A stretch of 64,000 nt of DNA from the NCBI GenBank assembly GCA_902777005.1, contig CACYSB010000009.1:1-64000 (forward strand), given 5' to 3'. Shown here in pieces: positions 25,890 through 34,168 of this stretch; the stretch's first letter is position 1, and every line of letters begins with the position of its first letter. Position numbers and translations under genes: made by a program. Below the pieces are notes generated by a model, which was not told where the DNA came from, did no database searches, and worked only from the letters and a program-made list of their open reading frames with translations. The stretch comes from an uncultured Bacteroidota bacterium (GTDB lineage Bacteria > Bacteroidota > Bacteroidia > Bacteroidales > P3).

Positions 25890-27818
25890 ATGAAGAAAGT
25901 AATACTAACATTGGCCATCTTCGCGATGGCGGCGCTGGGCGCAAAGGCCCAGGATTCGGTTTTCAGCTATACCCATCAGGGCACAACGCTGTATTATATC
26001 GTTGATTCGACTGGCGACGCCACCGTGGTGGCACCGCTGTACCCCAACCTGCACTACAACGCTGACAGCACCGTTATCGAGACGTGGTGGGGCTACAGCA
26101 AGCCGCAGGGTGCGGTGACGGTGCCCGACTCGGTGCCTTTCCTCGGTACCAACCATGCTGTGACCAAGGTGGGCAACAGCGCCTTCCGGCGCTGCGACTC
26201 CGTGACGGCCATCACCCTGCCTGCCACCGTCGCCACCCTCGGCCGTCACTGCTTCCGTCAATGCACCCGACTGGCCTCCATCAATATCCCGCAAGGCGTC
26301 ACCTCGATAGGTAATTCTGCTTTCTCTGACTGCATCGGCTTGACTTCCGTCACCATTCCAAATAGCGTCACCTCCATCGACGAATGGGCTTTCTGCTGGT
26401 GCTATAGCCTCACCTCCGTCACCATCCACGAAGGTGTTACCGAAATTCCCTACTGCTGCTTCTATTACGACAGCCTGCTCACTGAGGTCAACCTGCCGAC
26501 GAGCCTCGTCACTATTGGCAAATATTCTTTCGCCAAATGCAAGAGTCTGCAGACGCTAACCTTCCCCAATGGTCTTAGCGTGATAGATAAAAATGCTTTC
26601 GACTACTGCACCAGTCTTCATTCGATAACCCTTCCCAGCAGTCTGAACACCCTGGGCATCGCCGCTTTCGGCTATTGCGAAGCGCTTGAGCAGATAAGCA
26701 TCCCCGGCGGCGTGGGCACCATCAGCGAGTGGGCCTTCAACAACTGCCACAGCCTGCAAAGCGTCACCCTCGGCGAGGGCGTGGAGACGATAGGCTACGC
26801 CGCCTTCCGCGAATGCGGCAGTCTCACCAGCATCAACTACCCCTCCTCGCTGCGAGTGATTGATGGCCACGCCTTCCAGTACGATACGCTCCTCGCCACC
26901 CCGCTCAACCTCCCCGAGGGGTTCCAGACGATAGGCTCTGTGGCCTTTGGCGACTGTAACGGTATCCTCTCCATCAGCCTGCCGGGAAGCATGGACTCTA
27001 TTTCATCGTATGTGTTCTTTGGCTGCAAGGGGGTGCAGACCGTCACCCTCGCCGAGGGCATCAGGAAAATAGGCAACGAAACTTTCTACGGCTGCGACCA
27101 TCTGCGCCATATCGATTTGCCCGCGACGCTCGAAGAGGTCGGGGAAGAGGCCTTTGCGTGGTGTGCTGCGCTCGACACGCTCCTCTTCCCACCAAACACG
27201 CATCGTTTGGGTTATGGTGCCTTAGCCAAGTGCGAGAACCTCAAGGTACTCCAGCTGCCCGAAGGGTTAGAGAAGGTGGATTCCTTGCTCCTTTACAGTA
27301 CCGGCATAGAGACCCTCGTTGTGCCGCCGCACGTCACCCGCATCGAGTACGCGGCCTTTGCCGACTGCCAATATCTCCATAAGTTGCAGATGCCCGCCAC
27401 CGTCACCTATCTCGGCGACAGCCTCTTCGTCGATGGCACGCCGCTCGACACGCTCGTCCTCGGCAGCGAGGTGCCGCCGTCCTTGGGCAACGTTGTCTTC
27501 CAGCATTACAACACCCTCCTTATCGTTCCCTGCGGCTCGGCCGCGGCCTACCGCTCCCATTCCGTTTGGGGCCGCTTCGCCAATATTGAGGAGAACTGCA
27601 ACGGCATTGACGACTTGGAGGTTATGGGTTATAGGTTATGGGTTATGGACGGCCGCATCGTGGTCGAGGGTGCCGAAGGCGAGACGGTAAACGTCTATGA
27701 CATCACTGGCCGCCTCACTCAAACATTCAAGCATTCAAGCAATCAAGCGATCCACAACGGAGTCTACCTCGTCAAAGTCGGCGACCGCCCGGCAAAGAAA
27801 GTAGTCATCATCAAATAA
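25890..27818 (+). CDS. BspA-like leucine-rich repeat surface protein with T9SS-type tail
   Basis: 642 residues. Signal peptide MKKVILTLAIFAMAALGAKA. A short N-terminal domain (SVFSYTHQGTTLYYIVD) leads into about 18 LRR_5-type repeats of the kind VTSIGNSAFSDCIGLTSVTI, each with the Ala-Phe-x-x-Cys core. The last 70 residues are a T9SS-type sorting domain (VNVYDITGRLTQTF, NGVYLVKVGDRPAKKVVIIK). BspA-type proteins bind host matrix or other cells in oral and gut Bacteroidetes. The join between repeats and tail is encoded by a 7-base tandem tract (27620-27649) giving MGYRLWVMD. A second tract of 8-base CATTCAAG units at about 27724-27747 codes for part of the tail. A paralogue is at 34169-36772. 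Confidence 0.9.
   Translation: MKKVILTLAIFAMAALGAKAQDSVFSYTHQGTTLYYIVDSTGDATVVAPLYPNLHYNADSTVIETWWGYSKPQGAVTVPDSVPFLGTNHAVTKVGNSAFRRCDSVTAITLPATVATLGRHCFRQCTRLASINIPQGVTSIGNSAFSDCIGLTSVTIPNSVTSIDEWAFCWCYSLTSVTIHEGVTEIPYCCFYYDSLLTEVNLPTSLVTIGKYSFAKCKSLQTLTFPNGLSVIDKNAFDYCTSLHSITLPSSLNTLGIAAFGYCEALEQISIPGGVGTISEWAFNNCHSLQSVTLGEGVETIGYAAFRECGSLTSINYPSSLRVIDGHAFQYDTLLATPLNLPEGFQTIGSVAFGDCNGILSISLPGSMDSISSYVFFGCKGVQTVTLAEGIRKIGNETFYGCDHLRHIDLPATLEEVGEEAFAWCAALDTLLFPPNTHRLGYGALAKCENLKVLQLPEGLEKVDSLLLYSTGIETLVVPPHVTRIEYAAFADCQYLHKLQMPATVTYLGDSLFVDGTPLDTLVLGSEVPPSLGNVVFQHYNTLLIVPCGSAAAYRSHSVWGRFANIEENCNGIDDLEVMGYRLWVMDGRIVVEGAEGETVNVYDITGRLTQTFKHSSNQAIHNGVYLVKVGDRPAKKVVIIK
27618..27650 (+). repeat. 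7-base tandem tract inside the BspA-like gene
   Basis: Units GGTTATG, GGTTATA, GGTTATG, GGTTATG in frame, encoding GYRLWVMD between the repeat domain and the T9SS tail. Near-identical tracts are at the same place in the genes at 28522 and 34169. Confidence 0.85.
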
Positions 27819-27923
27819 CACAACAATGGAAGAAATGAATCGACCACGGTCGATGCCAAAAACGACCCTATGCATACAATACCGAAACTGAATACATCCA
27901 ATTGAATAAACAAACCGAAAAAA

Positions 27924-28484
27924 ATGAAACAAACAAGAACCCTCCGAATGGCGATGGCAGCCGCCTTGATGTGCCTGCCCATTCTCTTCGCCGCCTGCAG
28001 CAAAGACGACGACCAGACAACCACAAACACTCAAGAGCAGCCCGCCCAGCAGGTGCCCGCCATCGTGTCGATGATGTACTACCTTAACGCCTCCGACGAC
28101 ATGCTCCAATACATTGACTACACCGTGACCTTCGACAACGGCATTGACGAGATCCTGGACACCGTCACCACCAACCGCTGGGAGAAGATACGCGCAGCGG
28201 GACTCCCCTCCACCTTCACCATCAAGACATGCCTACGCGTGAAGGAGGGCATGTACGACGCGCTCGCTGCCGTCGACACCTTCTACGTGAACCGTGGCCA
28301 CGGCTACGCCTACCAGATCTTCGACTCCACCGCCACCGCCATCCCCGGCATGAGCGGCATCAGGAACATCCCCTCGACCAGCGTCGGCCGTGGCGCTCTT
28401 ATCGCCGAGCATGTCCAAGCCGGCGACTTCGACAAGACCTACACCGTCTCCTTCGACGCCAACGGCGTAAAAATTGAAAATTGA
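27924..28484 (+). CDS. Lipoprotein, unknown function
   Basis: 186 residues. Lipoprotein signal RMAMAAALMCLPILFAAC with Cys25 followed by SKDDD. The signal DNA is almost the same as that of the C11 peptidase gene at 31914, with a shared 33-base identical run, although the mature parts are unrelated. The mature domain is beta-rich (YIDYTVTFDNGIDEILDTV, PSTFTIKTCLRVKEGM, KTYTVSFDANG) without a recognised family. The last codons and the stop (KIEN, stop) are formed by the 7-base tandem tract at 28469-28508, so the tract has set the present end of the gene. It lies within the secreted-protein island. Confidence 0.7.
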   Translation: MKQTRTLRMAMAAALMCLPILFAACSKDDDQTTTNTQEQPAQQVPAIVSMMYYLNASDDMLQYIDYTVTFDNGIDEILDTVTTNRWEKIRAAGLPSTFTIKTCLRVKEGMYDALAAVDTFYVNRGHGYAYQIFDSTATAIPGMSGIRNIPSTSVGRGALIAEHVQAGDFDKTYTVSFDANGVKIEN

Positions 28485-28508
28485 AAATTGAGAATTAAGA
28501 ATTAAAAA
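28469..28508 (+). repeat. 7-base tandem tract spanning a stop codon
   Basis: Degenerate units of the form GAAAATT, GAAAATT, GAGAATT, AAGAATT, AAAAATA. The first two overlap the end of the lipoprotein gene and the rest fill the gap before the gene at 28522. A related tract lies at 31879-31910. Confidence 0.8.
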
Positions 28509-28521
28509 TATAGAATAAACA

Positions 28522-31500
28522 ATGAAGAGAGTCTTTACCTTTGTTATTCTGCTGCTGGCCGTCGCGTCGATGGCCACGGCTCAGAAGGGATTCATGTCGG
28601 GCAGCAGCGCCCTGCTGCTGGCCGACATCCAAACAGGCCGCCTCGACGAGAAGCAGGTGGCCGAGCAGTACGGCCTTGTGTATGTCAACGGCGAGGCCAA
28701 CATCACCGCCTTTGTGGAACTTAATGGCGACGAGAAAGCTCTAGAAGGCTACGGTGTGCAGGTGCAGTCGCGCGTCGGCGGCATGCTGACCGTCTGCATC
28801 CCGATGAATAACTATGTGGCCTTCGCGCAGTCGGGGCTCTGCTCGTGGATCGACGTAGGCAGCAAGCCGCTGCCCAAACTCGAGAATGCCCGCGCTGAAC
28901 TGGGCATCGACGCCATATACAATGGTGTTGACCTGTCCCACGGCTACGACGGCACCGGCGTAGTGGTGGGCATCATCGACAACGGGTTCCAGTACGACCA
29001 CCCTGCCTTCTTCGACTCGACGGGCACCACCCTGCGCATCAAGCGCGCCTGGATACAAGGCGACACTGTGGGTACCGCCCCGGCGGGCTACAGCTACGGC
29101 CGTGAGCTCGCCACCGAGAGTGAGATACTTGCCGCCCGCACCGACAATCCCGCCGGCATCCACGGCAGCCATGTGGCCGGCATTGCCGCCGGCTGCGGCG
29201 GTCCCGACTCCCTTGGACGCCGCTATCGCGGCATAGCTCCCAACGCCGACATAGTGATGGTGAGCGCTGCCACTATTCCGAGCATTCTCGACGGCATCGC
29301 ATACATCCGCGACTATGCCGCCTCGGAGGGCAAGCCATGCGTGGTCAACATGAGTTTAGGAACACATGAGGGACCCCATGACGGCACCTCGTCGTTCGAC
29401 CGCATGATGGACGGCCTCCACGAGCAGTATCCCGAGGGTTTCCTTGTGGTGGGCGCTGCCGGTAATGAGGGCAGCGACAAACTGCACCTCCAAAAAGCTT
29501 TCACCGTCGACGACACCTGTGTCCTCGCCCTCATCGCCCCCAAAAATCCCGCCACCCAGGTGTACAAAATCGACCTCTGGAGTACCAGCGATACCCCCTT
29601 CGAGGTCGCCTTGGGCGTCATCGATCCCGCCACGGGTGACACTTTGGCACAGGGTTCCTGGCGCAACTCCAGCGAGACGCAAGTCTATCAAAACTACATC
29701 TATCCGGACAAGACCTTCTGCCTCACCAGCTGCAACGGTACCAACCCTGCCAACAACCACCAGAACATCACCCTCACGGTTGTCAATATGCCCGACAGCA
29801 CCGACAGCTACCGCGTGGCCCTCTTCGTGAAGAGCACCGCGCAATCCGAGGTACATGCCTGGAGCAACTACATCACCTTCGTCAACGACGGCCTCCCTGG
29901 AGTGATGGAAGGCAACACCGACTACACCGTTGGCGAGATTGGCGGCAGCGCCCGTTCCATCATCACCGTGGGTGCCTACACCACCGCCACCTCGTGGACG
30001 GGCATCGACGGCAGCAACCATACTTACGGTACCGAAGTGCTGGGTGATGTAACCTTCTTCTCCTCCCACGGTCCCACTCTCGACCTCCGCACCAAGCCTG
30101 ACATCTGCGCTCCCGGCGAGCACCTCATCTCGGCTATCAACAGCTACAACGCAGCCATTGTCACCGCGCCCAACTGCGCCGCCTACACGCTCTTCCACGG
30201 CGACACCGCCTACTACGCCGCCGAGCGCGGCACCTCGATGGCGACGCCCGCTATGGCTGGAATCATGGCCCTCTGGCTCCAGCAGAACCCACAGCTGCGC
30301 TACGACTCGGCCCTTGCGCTCATCCGCACCTCCGCACGCACCGACAACTTCACCGGCACCCTCCCCACCACTGGCAGCAATCTCTGGGGCTGGGGCAAAA
30401 TCAACCCCCTCGCGGGCCTGACCTCTGACCCGACCGACGTCGACAGCAATGCACTCACCAACCTCGTCATCTTCCTGCGCTTCGCCGACGATGAGGAGAT
30501 TGACCACTCGTTCGCCGACATCGACTCGATGTTCAACGGCCGCACGCCGGGATACCTGAGCGTCTACAACTTCTTTGATGCCCTCTCCTACGGCAACATC
30601 CACTACAACACTGTCTACCCCAACAATATTCTGAACGGCACGATAATATCCTATCAGGACATCATGCCGCGCTGTTATTTCCAGCCCTACGACAGCGAGG
30701 AGAACCCCGTTGGCTACCAGCCGTGGGAACAGCCGTTCATGGGTGTCTCTATGCGCGAAGCCGAGCTGCTGGGACGTGCCGTCCGCTATGTCGACTCACT
30801 GCATCTGGTCAGTTCCTCGGTAGTGCTCGACGGAGACGGTGACGGCGACATCGACAACATCAGCTTCATCGTCAAGGGCGGCACCGGCGACTGGGCCTCG
30901 ATACTCTGGCCCCATATGGAGTATTTCCCCCACGACTCGCTCGGCCACACCGTCACCCTCAACGGTGTGCGGCCCAACACCTTCAACTTTGAGTTCGAGG
31001 GGGCCGAACCTAGGCTTTTCAACGCCCATGTGTTCCGCCACGAGATTGGACACTCGCTCGACATGCCCGACTTGTACCATTATATCAATTACAGTAATGT
31101 CTATCCAGCCAATTCATGGGATATGATGGATTACAACGTGGAGGGCAACCACACGGCCGCTATCTACAAGAACAAAGTGCTCCATGTGTCCGACGACCCG
31201 ATAGAGATTACCGCAGATGGCGACTACACGCTGCGCAGCGTAGGCTCAAGCCCCTCGCAGAACTGCTACTACATCCGCTCCGCCATCGACCCCACGCAGT
31301 GGTTCGTCCTCGAGTACCGTCGCCAGGCGGACCTCTTCGAGGATGGCATTCCCGGCAGCGGCCTAATCGTGGCCCGATGGAACGACACGGTGCCGGCGGG
31401 CTACAGCGGCATGTTCGCCAACGCCTTCTTCGACTTCTACACGCAGGCACACCAGTACTGGATCTTCCGTCCGGGCAGCGCCATCGACACAGTGAACGGC

Positions 31501-31878
31501 AACATCAATCAGGCCCATTTCAGCGCCGCCACGGGCCGCACCTCCTTCGGTCCGACCACCGACCCGCACCCCTACCTCACCGACGGCACACCTGAGACCA
31601 GCTTTGAAATCACCAACATCCAGGAGAACGGCACCGAGCTCACCTTCCACGTCCACTTCCTCGGCACCGAGGGTATCGATGACTTGGAGGTTATAGGTTA
31701 TAGGTTATGGGTTATGGACGGCCGCATAAAAGTTGATGGTGCTGAGGGTGAAACTGTGCAGGTTTTTGACATGATGGGCCGATTGATTAGCACTACAGAC
31801 GAGACGTCTGTGCTCCCAGGGGTCTATCTGGTCAAAGTAGGCGACCGTCCGGCACGGAAAGTGGTGGTGGTGAAGTAA
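28522..31878 (+). CDS. Double protease: S8 subtilase plus M6-like metalloprotease, with T9SS-type tail
   Basis: 1118 residues with a signal peptide (VFTFVILLLAVASMATAQ). A propeptide-like region precedes an S8 domain at about residues 125-600, with Asp153 (VVGIIDNGFQYDHPAF), His217 (HGSHVAGIAAG) and Ser572 (GTSMATPAMAG). A second protease domain at about 640-960 carries HEIGHSLDMPD (His840, Glu841, His844) and WDMMDYN, the signature of M6/InhA-type zinc proteases. The C-terminal 70 residues are a T9SS-type tail (VQVFDMMGRL, GVYLVKVGDRPARKVVVVK). The first catalytic motif is DNG rather than DSG or DTG, which is tolerated. Both active sites look intact, so it should cut proteins outside the cell. 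This pairing is unusual. Confidence 0.88.
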   Translation: MKRVFTFVILLLAVASMATAQKGFMSGSSALLLADIQTGRLDEKQVAEQYGLVYVNGEANITAFVELNGDEKALEGYGVQVQSRVGGMLTVCIPMNNYVAFAQSGLCSWIDVGSKPLPKLENARAELGIDAIYNGVDLSHGYDGTGVVVGIIDNGFQYDHPAFFDSTGTTLRIKRAWIQGDTVGTAPAGYSYGRELATESEILAARTDNPAGIHGSHVAGIAAGCGGPDSLGRRYRGIAPNADIVMVSAATIPSILDGIAYIRDYAASEGKPCVVNMSLGTHEGPHDGTSSFDRMMDGLHEQYPEGFLVVGAAGNEGSDKLHLQKAFTVDDTCVLALIAPKNPATQVYKIDLWSTSDTPFEVALGVIDPATGDTLAQGSWRNSSETQVYQNYIYPDKTFCLTSCNGTNPANNHQNITLTVVNMPDSTDSYRVALFVKSTAQSEVHAWSNYITFVNDGLPGVMEGNTDYTVGEIGGSARSIITVGAYTTATSWTGIDGSNHTYGTEVLGDVTFFSSHGPTLDLRTKPDICAPGEHLISAINSYNAAIVTAPNCAAYTLFHGDTAYYAAERGTSMATPAMAGIMALWLQQNPQLRYDSALALIRTSARTDNFTGTLPTTGSNLWGWGKINPLAGLTSDPTDVDSNALTNLVIFLRFADDEEIDHSFADIDSMFNGRTPGYLSVYNFFDALSYGNIHYNTVYPNNILNGTIISYQDIMPRCYFQPYDSEENPVGYQPWEQPFMGVSMREAELLGRAVRYVDSLHLVSSSVVLDGDGDGDIDNISFIVKGGTGDWASILWPHMEYFPHDSLGHTVTLNGVRPNTFNFEFEGAEPRLFNAHVFRHEIGHSLDMPDLYHYINYSNVYPANSWDMMDYNVEGNHTAAIYKNKVLHVSDDPIEITADGDYTLRSVGSSPSQNCYYIRSAIDPTQWFVLEYRRQADLFEDGIPGSGLIVARWNDTVPAGYSGMFANAFFDFYTQAHQYWIFRPGSAIDTVNGNINQAHFSAATGRTSFGPTTDPHPYLTDGTPETSFEITNIQENGTELTFHVHFLGTEGIDDLEVIGYRLWVMDGRIKVDGAEGETVQVFDMMGRLISTTDETSVLPGVYLVKVGDRPARKVVVVK
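31687..31719 (+). repeat. 7-base tandem tract inside the double-protease gene
   Basis: GGTTATA, GGTTATA, GGTTATG, GGTTATG in frame, encoding IGYRLWVMD just before the T9SS tail. It corresponds in place and sequence to the tracts at 27618 and 36572. Confidence 0.85.
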
Positions 31879-31910
31879 GAAAATTGAGAATTGAAAATTG
31901 AAAATTTAGA
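31879..31910 (+). repeat. 7-base tandem tract after the double-protease gene
   Basis: Begins immediately after the TAA: AGAAAATT, GAGAATT, GAAAATT, GAAAATT. It fills the whole gap before the ATG at 31914. Confidence 0.8.
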
Positions 31911-31913
31911 AAT

Positions 31914-33326
31914 ATGAAATATTTAAGCAACTTCCGTATGGCGATGGCAGCCGCCTTGATGTGCCTGCCCTTACTTTTCGCCTCCTGCAGTAAGGACGAA
32001 GACACCTCCACTACTCCCACCACTACTCCCACCACGCAGCGCGACCGCGCCCGCTACACAGTGATGGTTTACGGCAATGCCGGTGGCAAGATGGACTACA
32101 TCATCGAGGATATGTGGAACCAGCTGAAGCCGATGCTCAACGACAGCACCGACGTCCGCATGGTGTACCTCTACAAGTACGGCGCCGAGAGCGAGAACTT
32201 CAGCGGCCGCTACGGCAATCCGGGCGACGTGGTTTGGTTCGAGCTCAACAGCGAGACCAACCTCGACAGCCTCAAGTACAGCTCCGCCCTCCAAGCTCCC
32301 GACTTCCCGCTATACGAGCCTTACATGCTAGCCAACTACATCAAGGCCGTCAAGCAGAAGTGCCCGGCGGACAACTACATCTTCGTCCTCTGGGGCCACG
32401 GCGGCGGCTATGACATCGTCCGCGACCGTCCAAACCATATCGTCGCCAAGGGCGTCCTCTATGACGAGTTGGCCGAGGGCAAGGGTATGACGATGTACGA
32501 GTTCGCCGACGGCTTGGCCACTGCCGGCAACACCCACTTCCCGCTCATCATGTTCCACAACTGCCTGATGGGCAACATTGAAACTGTCACCGAGGTGCAG
32601 CAGTATGCCGACTACTTCTTCGTCTCGTCGCACGTGCTGGAGAGCGACGGAGAGCCCATCATGGAGCTCGTCAAGGCCATTCGCGGCAACGACGACTACA
32701 ACTTCGAGCACACCGCCGCCAAGTGGTTCGGCACCCTCCGCCCCATCTACGACCAATTTGTCGAAACAGCGACGGACCTTAACCAGAGCCTCGACTTCAA
32801 GGTCATCCGTTCCTCCGGCCTCGAAAACCTGAACGTCTACCTCATGGGCGTGGCCAACCGCCTCTACGACCTCTACAGCGACCCCGTCCGCAAGGCCGAA
32901 ATCGACAGCGCCGCCGCCCACTACCTCTACACCTACCATACGAGCTCGCCCTATCTGGTCGACCTCGACCACTACATGCAGACCCTCGGGGAGAACGTGA
33001 ACGACGATACGCTGCGCACCTACTGCCAGCAGGTCCGCACCCTGCTCGACGAGATGATTATCCAGCGCTGGCACTACATGATACACCCCATAGGCTTCGA
33101 CGACTTCTCGCTCTCCATCGTCTTCGGCAACAACCAGTTCCTCCACACCGCTGTGCGCGGCAACACTATCGCTTCGGCCTACTACCCCTCGGTCTTCAAC
33201 CGCCGCACCGGCTGGGCCGAGTGGCTCGACGCCAACACTTTCCTCCCCGACAAGATGATCTGCCCGCAGGGTGGTCTCGTCGCCTTCTCGTGGCAAACCT
33301 ACTTCGACATCCTTGAAAACCTCTAA
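31914..33326 (+). CDS. Clostripain-like (C11) cysteine peptidase lipoprotein
   Basis: 470 residues. Lipoprotein signal RMAMAAALMCLPLLFASC (Cys25), a Thr/Pro linker (TSTTPTTTPTTQ), then the C11 domain. ARYTVMVYGNAGGKMDYIIE is the family start. The catalytic His162 is in FVLWGHGGGYD and Cys217 in MFHNCLMGNIETV. C11 enzymes cut after basic residues and are often self-activated; here the protein is probably anchored to a membrane. The C-terminal part (LSIVFGNNQFLHT, NRRTGWAEWLD) fits Bacteroidetes members of the family. The signal peptide DNA is shared with the lipoprotein at 27924. Regulation is likely through the island's common transcription. Confidence 0.9.
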   Translation: MKYLSNFRMAMAAALMCLPLLFASCSKDEDTSTTPTTTPTTQRDRARYTVMVYGNAGGKMDYIIEDMWNQLKPMLNDSTDVRMVYLYKYGAESENFSGRYGNPGDVVWFELNSETNLDSLKYSSALQAPDFPLYEPYMLANYIKAVKQKCPADNYIFVLWGHGGGYDIVRDRPNHIVAKGVLYDELAEGKGMTMYEFADGLATAGNTHFPLIMFHNCLMGNIETVTEVQQYADYFFVSSHVLESDGEPIMELVKAIRGNDDYNFEHTAAKWFGTLRPIYDQFVETATDLNQSLDFKVIRSSGLENLNVYLMGVANRLYDLYSDPVRKAEIDSAAAHYLYTYHTSSPYLVDLDHYMQTLGENVNDDTLRTYCQQVRTLLDEMIIQRWHYMIHPIGFDDFSLSIVFGNNQFLHTAVRGNTIASAYYPSVFNRRTGWAEWLDANTFLPDKMICPQGGLVAFSWQTYFDILENL

Positions 33327-33330
33327 ACAA

Positions 33331-33400
33331 AGGTTATAGGTTATTGGTTATAGGTTATAGACAATTTTAGAGGTTAAAGGTTAATGTTTAATGGTTTATG
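33331..33400 (+). repeat. 7-base tandem tract between lipoprotein genes
   Basis: Two blocks of degenerate heptads (AGGTTAT, AGGTTAT, TGGTTAT, AGGTTAT; then AGGTTAA, AGGTTAA, TGTTTAA, TGGTTTA) separated by about 12 bases. They fill the gap before the ATG at 33398. The unit is the same as the in-frame tracts of the neighbouring genes. Confidence 0.8.
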
Positions 33401-34081
33401 AAGAAAGTATTTTCAATTCTCATAGTTGCTTTCGCGATAGCGGCGATGATCGGCTGCGGCAAGAAGGACAACGACAATAGCACCGACGGCGGCTGGGTCG
33501 ACCTTGGCCTGCCGTCGGGCCTGCTCTGGGCCAGCTGCAACCTTGGTGCCGACAGCCCCGAGGGCTATGGCAACTACTTCGCTTGGGGCGAGACGCAGAG
33601 CAATGATCTTTACGACTGGAGCACCTACCGCTATTGCACGGCGGAGGGAGACAGTCTGCTGACGCTGACCAAGTACAACACCTCGACCGACTACGGTACG
33701 AAGGACAACCTTACCACACTGCAGACCATGGACGATGCCGCTGCCGCCCGCCTCTCCGGCACCCGCATGCCGACCCGGGAAGACTGGGAGGAGCTGCTGG
33801 CGGGCACCATTGCCGAGTGGACCACGCAGAACGGCGTGGCCGGCTACCGCCTCACCGCCCCCAACGGCAACAGCCTCTTCCTGCCCGCTGCCGGTAGCAG
33901 CAACGGCGCGGAACTGGTCGCCGCCGGCGTGTTCGGTTTTTACTGGTCGGCCTCGCTCTACACCGACAGCCCCGACGATGCATGGAGCTTCAGCTTCCTA
34001 TCCGGTGCCGACAGCATAGGCAGTTTCGGCTACCGCTCCGACGGCCAGTCCATACGGCCTGTGAAGTCTCCCGCCAAATGA
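33398..34081 (+). CDS. Lipoprotein with Fibrobacter-type major paralogous domain
   Basis: 227 residues. Lipoprotein signal IVAFAIAAMIGC (Cys20) then GKKDND. The mature part matches the Fib_succ_major (TIGR02145-type) domain pattern: GWVDLGLPSGLLWASCNLGA, GYGNYFAWGETQ, DDAAAARLSGTRMPTREDWE, NSLFLPAAGSS, YWSASLY and the ending GQSIRPVK. The domain is common in secreted or surface proteins of Fibrobacter and Bacteroidetes; its function is unknown. This copy is a single domain directly after the lipidated Cys. It lies between the C11 peptidase and the second BspA-like gene, with a 7-base tract in front of it. Confidence 0.85.
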   Translation: MKKVFSILIVAFAIAAMIGCGKKDNDNSTDGGWVDLGLPSGLLWASCNLGADSPEGYGNYFAWGETQSNDLYDWSTYRYCTAEGDSLLTLTKYNTSTDYGTKDNLTTLQTMDDAAAARLSGTRMPTREDWEELLAGTIAEWTTQNGVAGYRLTAPNGNSLFLPAAGSSNGAELVAAGVFGFYWSASLYTDSPDDAWSFSFLSGADSIGSFGYRSDGQSIRPVKSPAK

Positions 34082-34111
34082 ATCTAAAACGATACCTTGT
34101 GTAAAATACTT

Positions 34112-34143
34112 TTTGTCAATCCTACAAAAGTATGTATTTTTGC
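34112..34143 (+). promoter_or_regulatory. Strong predicted promoter of the second BspA-like gene
   Basis: TTTG at 34112-34115, a 19-base spacer, TATTTTTGC at 34135-34143. Both boxes and spacing fit the Bacteroidetes consensus. It places the transcription start just before the ATG at 34169 and rules out the upstream start at 34097. Confidence 0.75.
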
Positions 34144-34168
34144 AAACGGATTAAAACATTTTATCATC

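Noticed and set aside
27819..27923. Possible 21-codon frame and small inverted repeat after the first BspA-like gene
   Set aside because: Too short, with no promoter; the ATCGACC/GGTCGAT repeat has no T tract and is weak evidence for a terminator.
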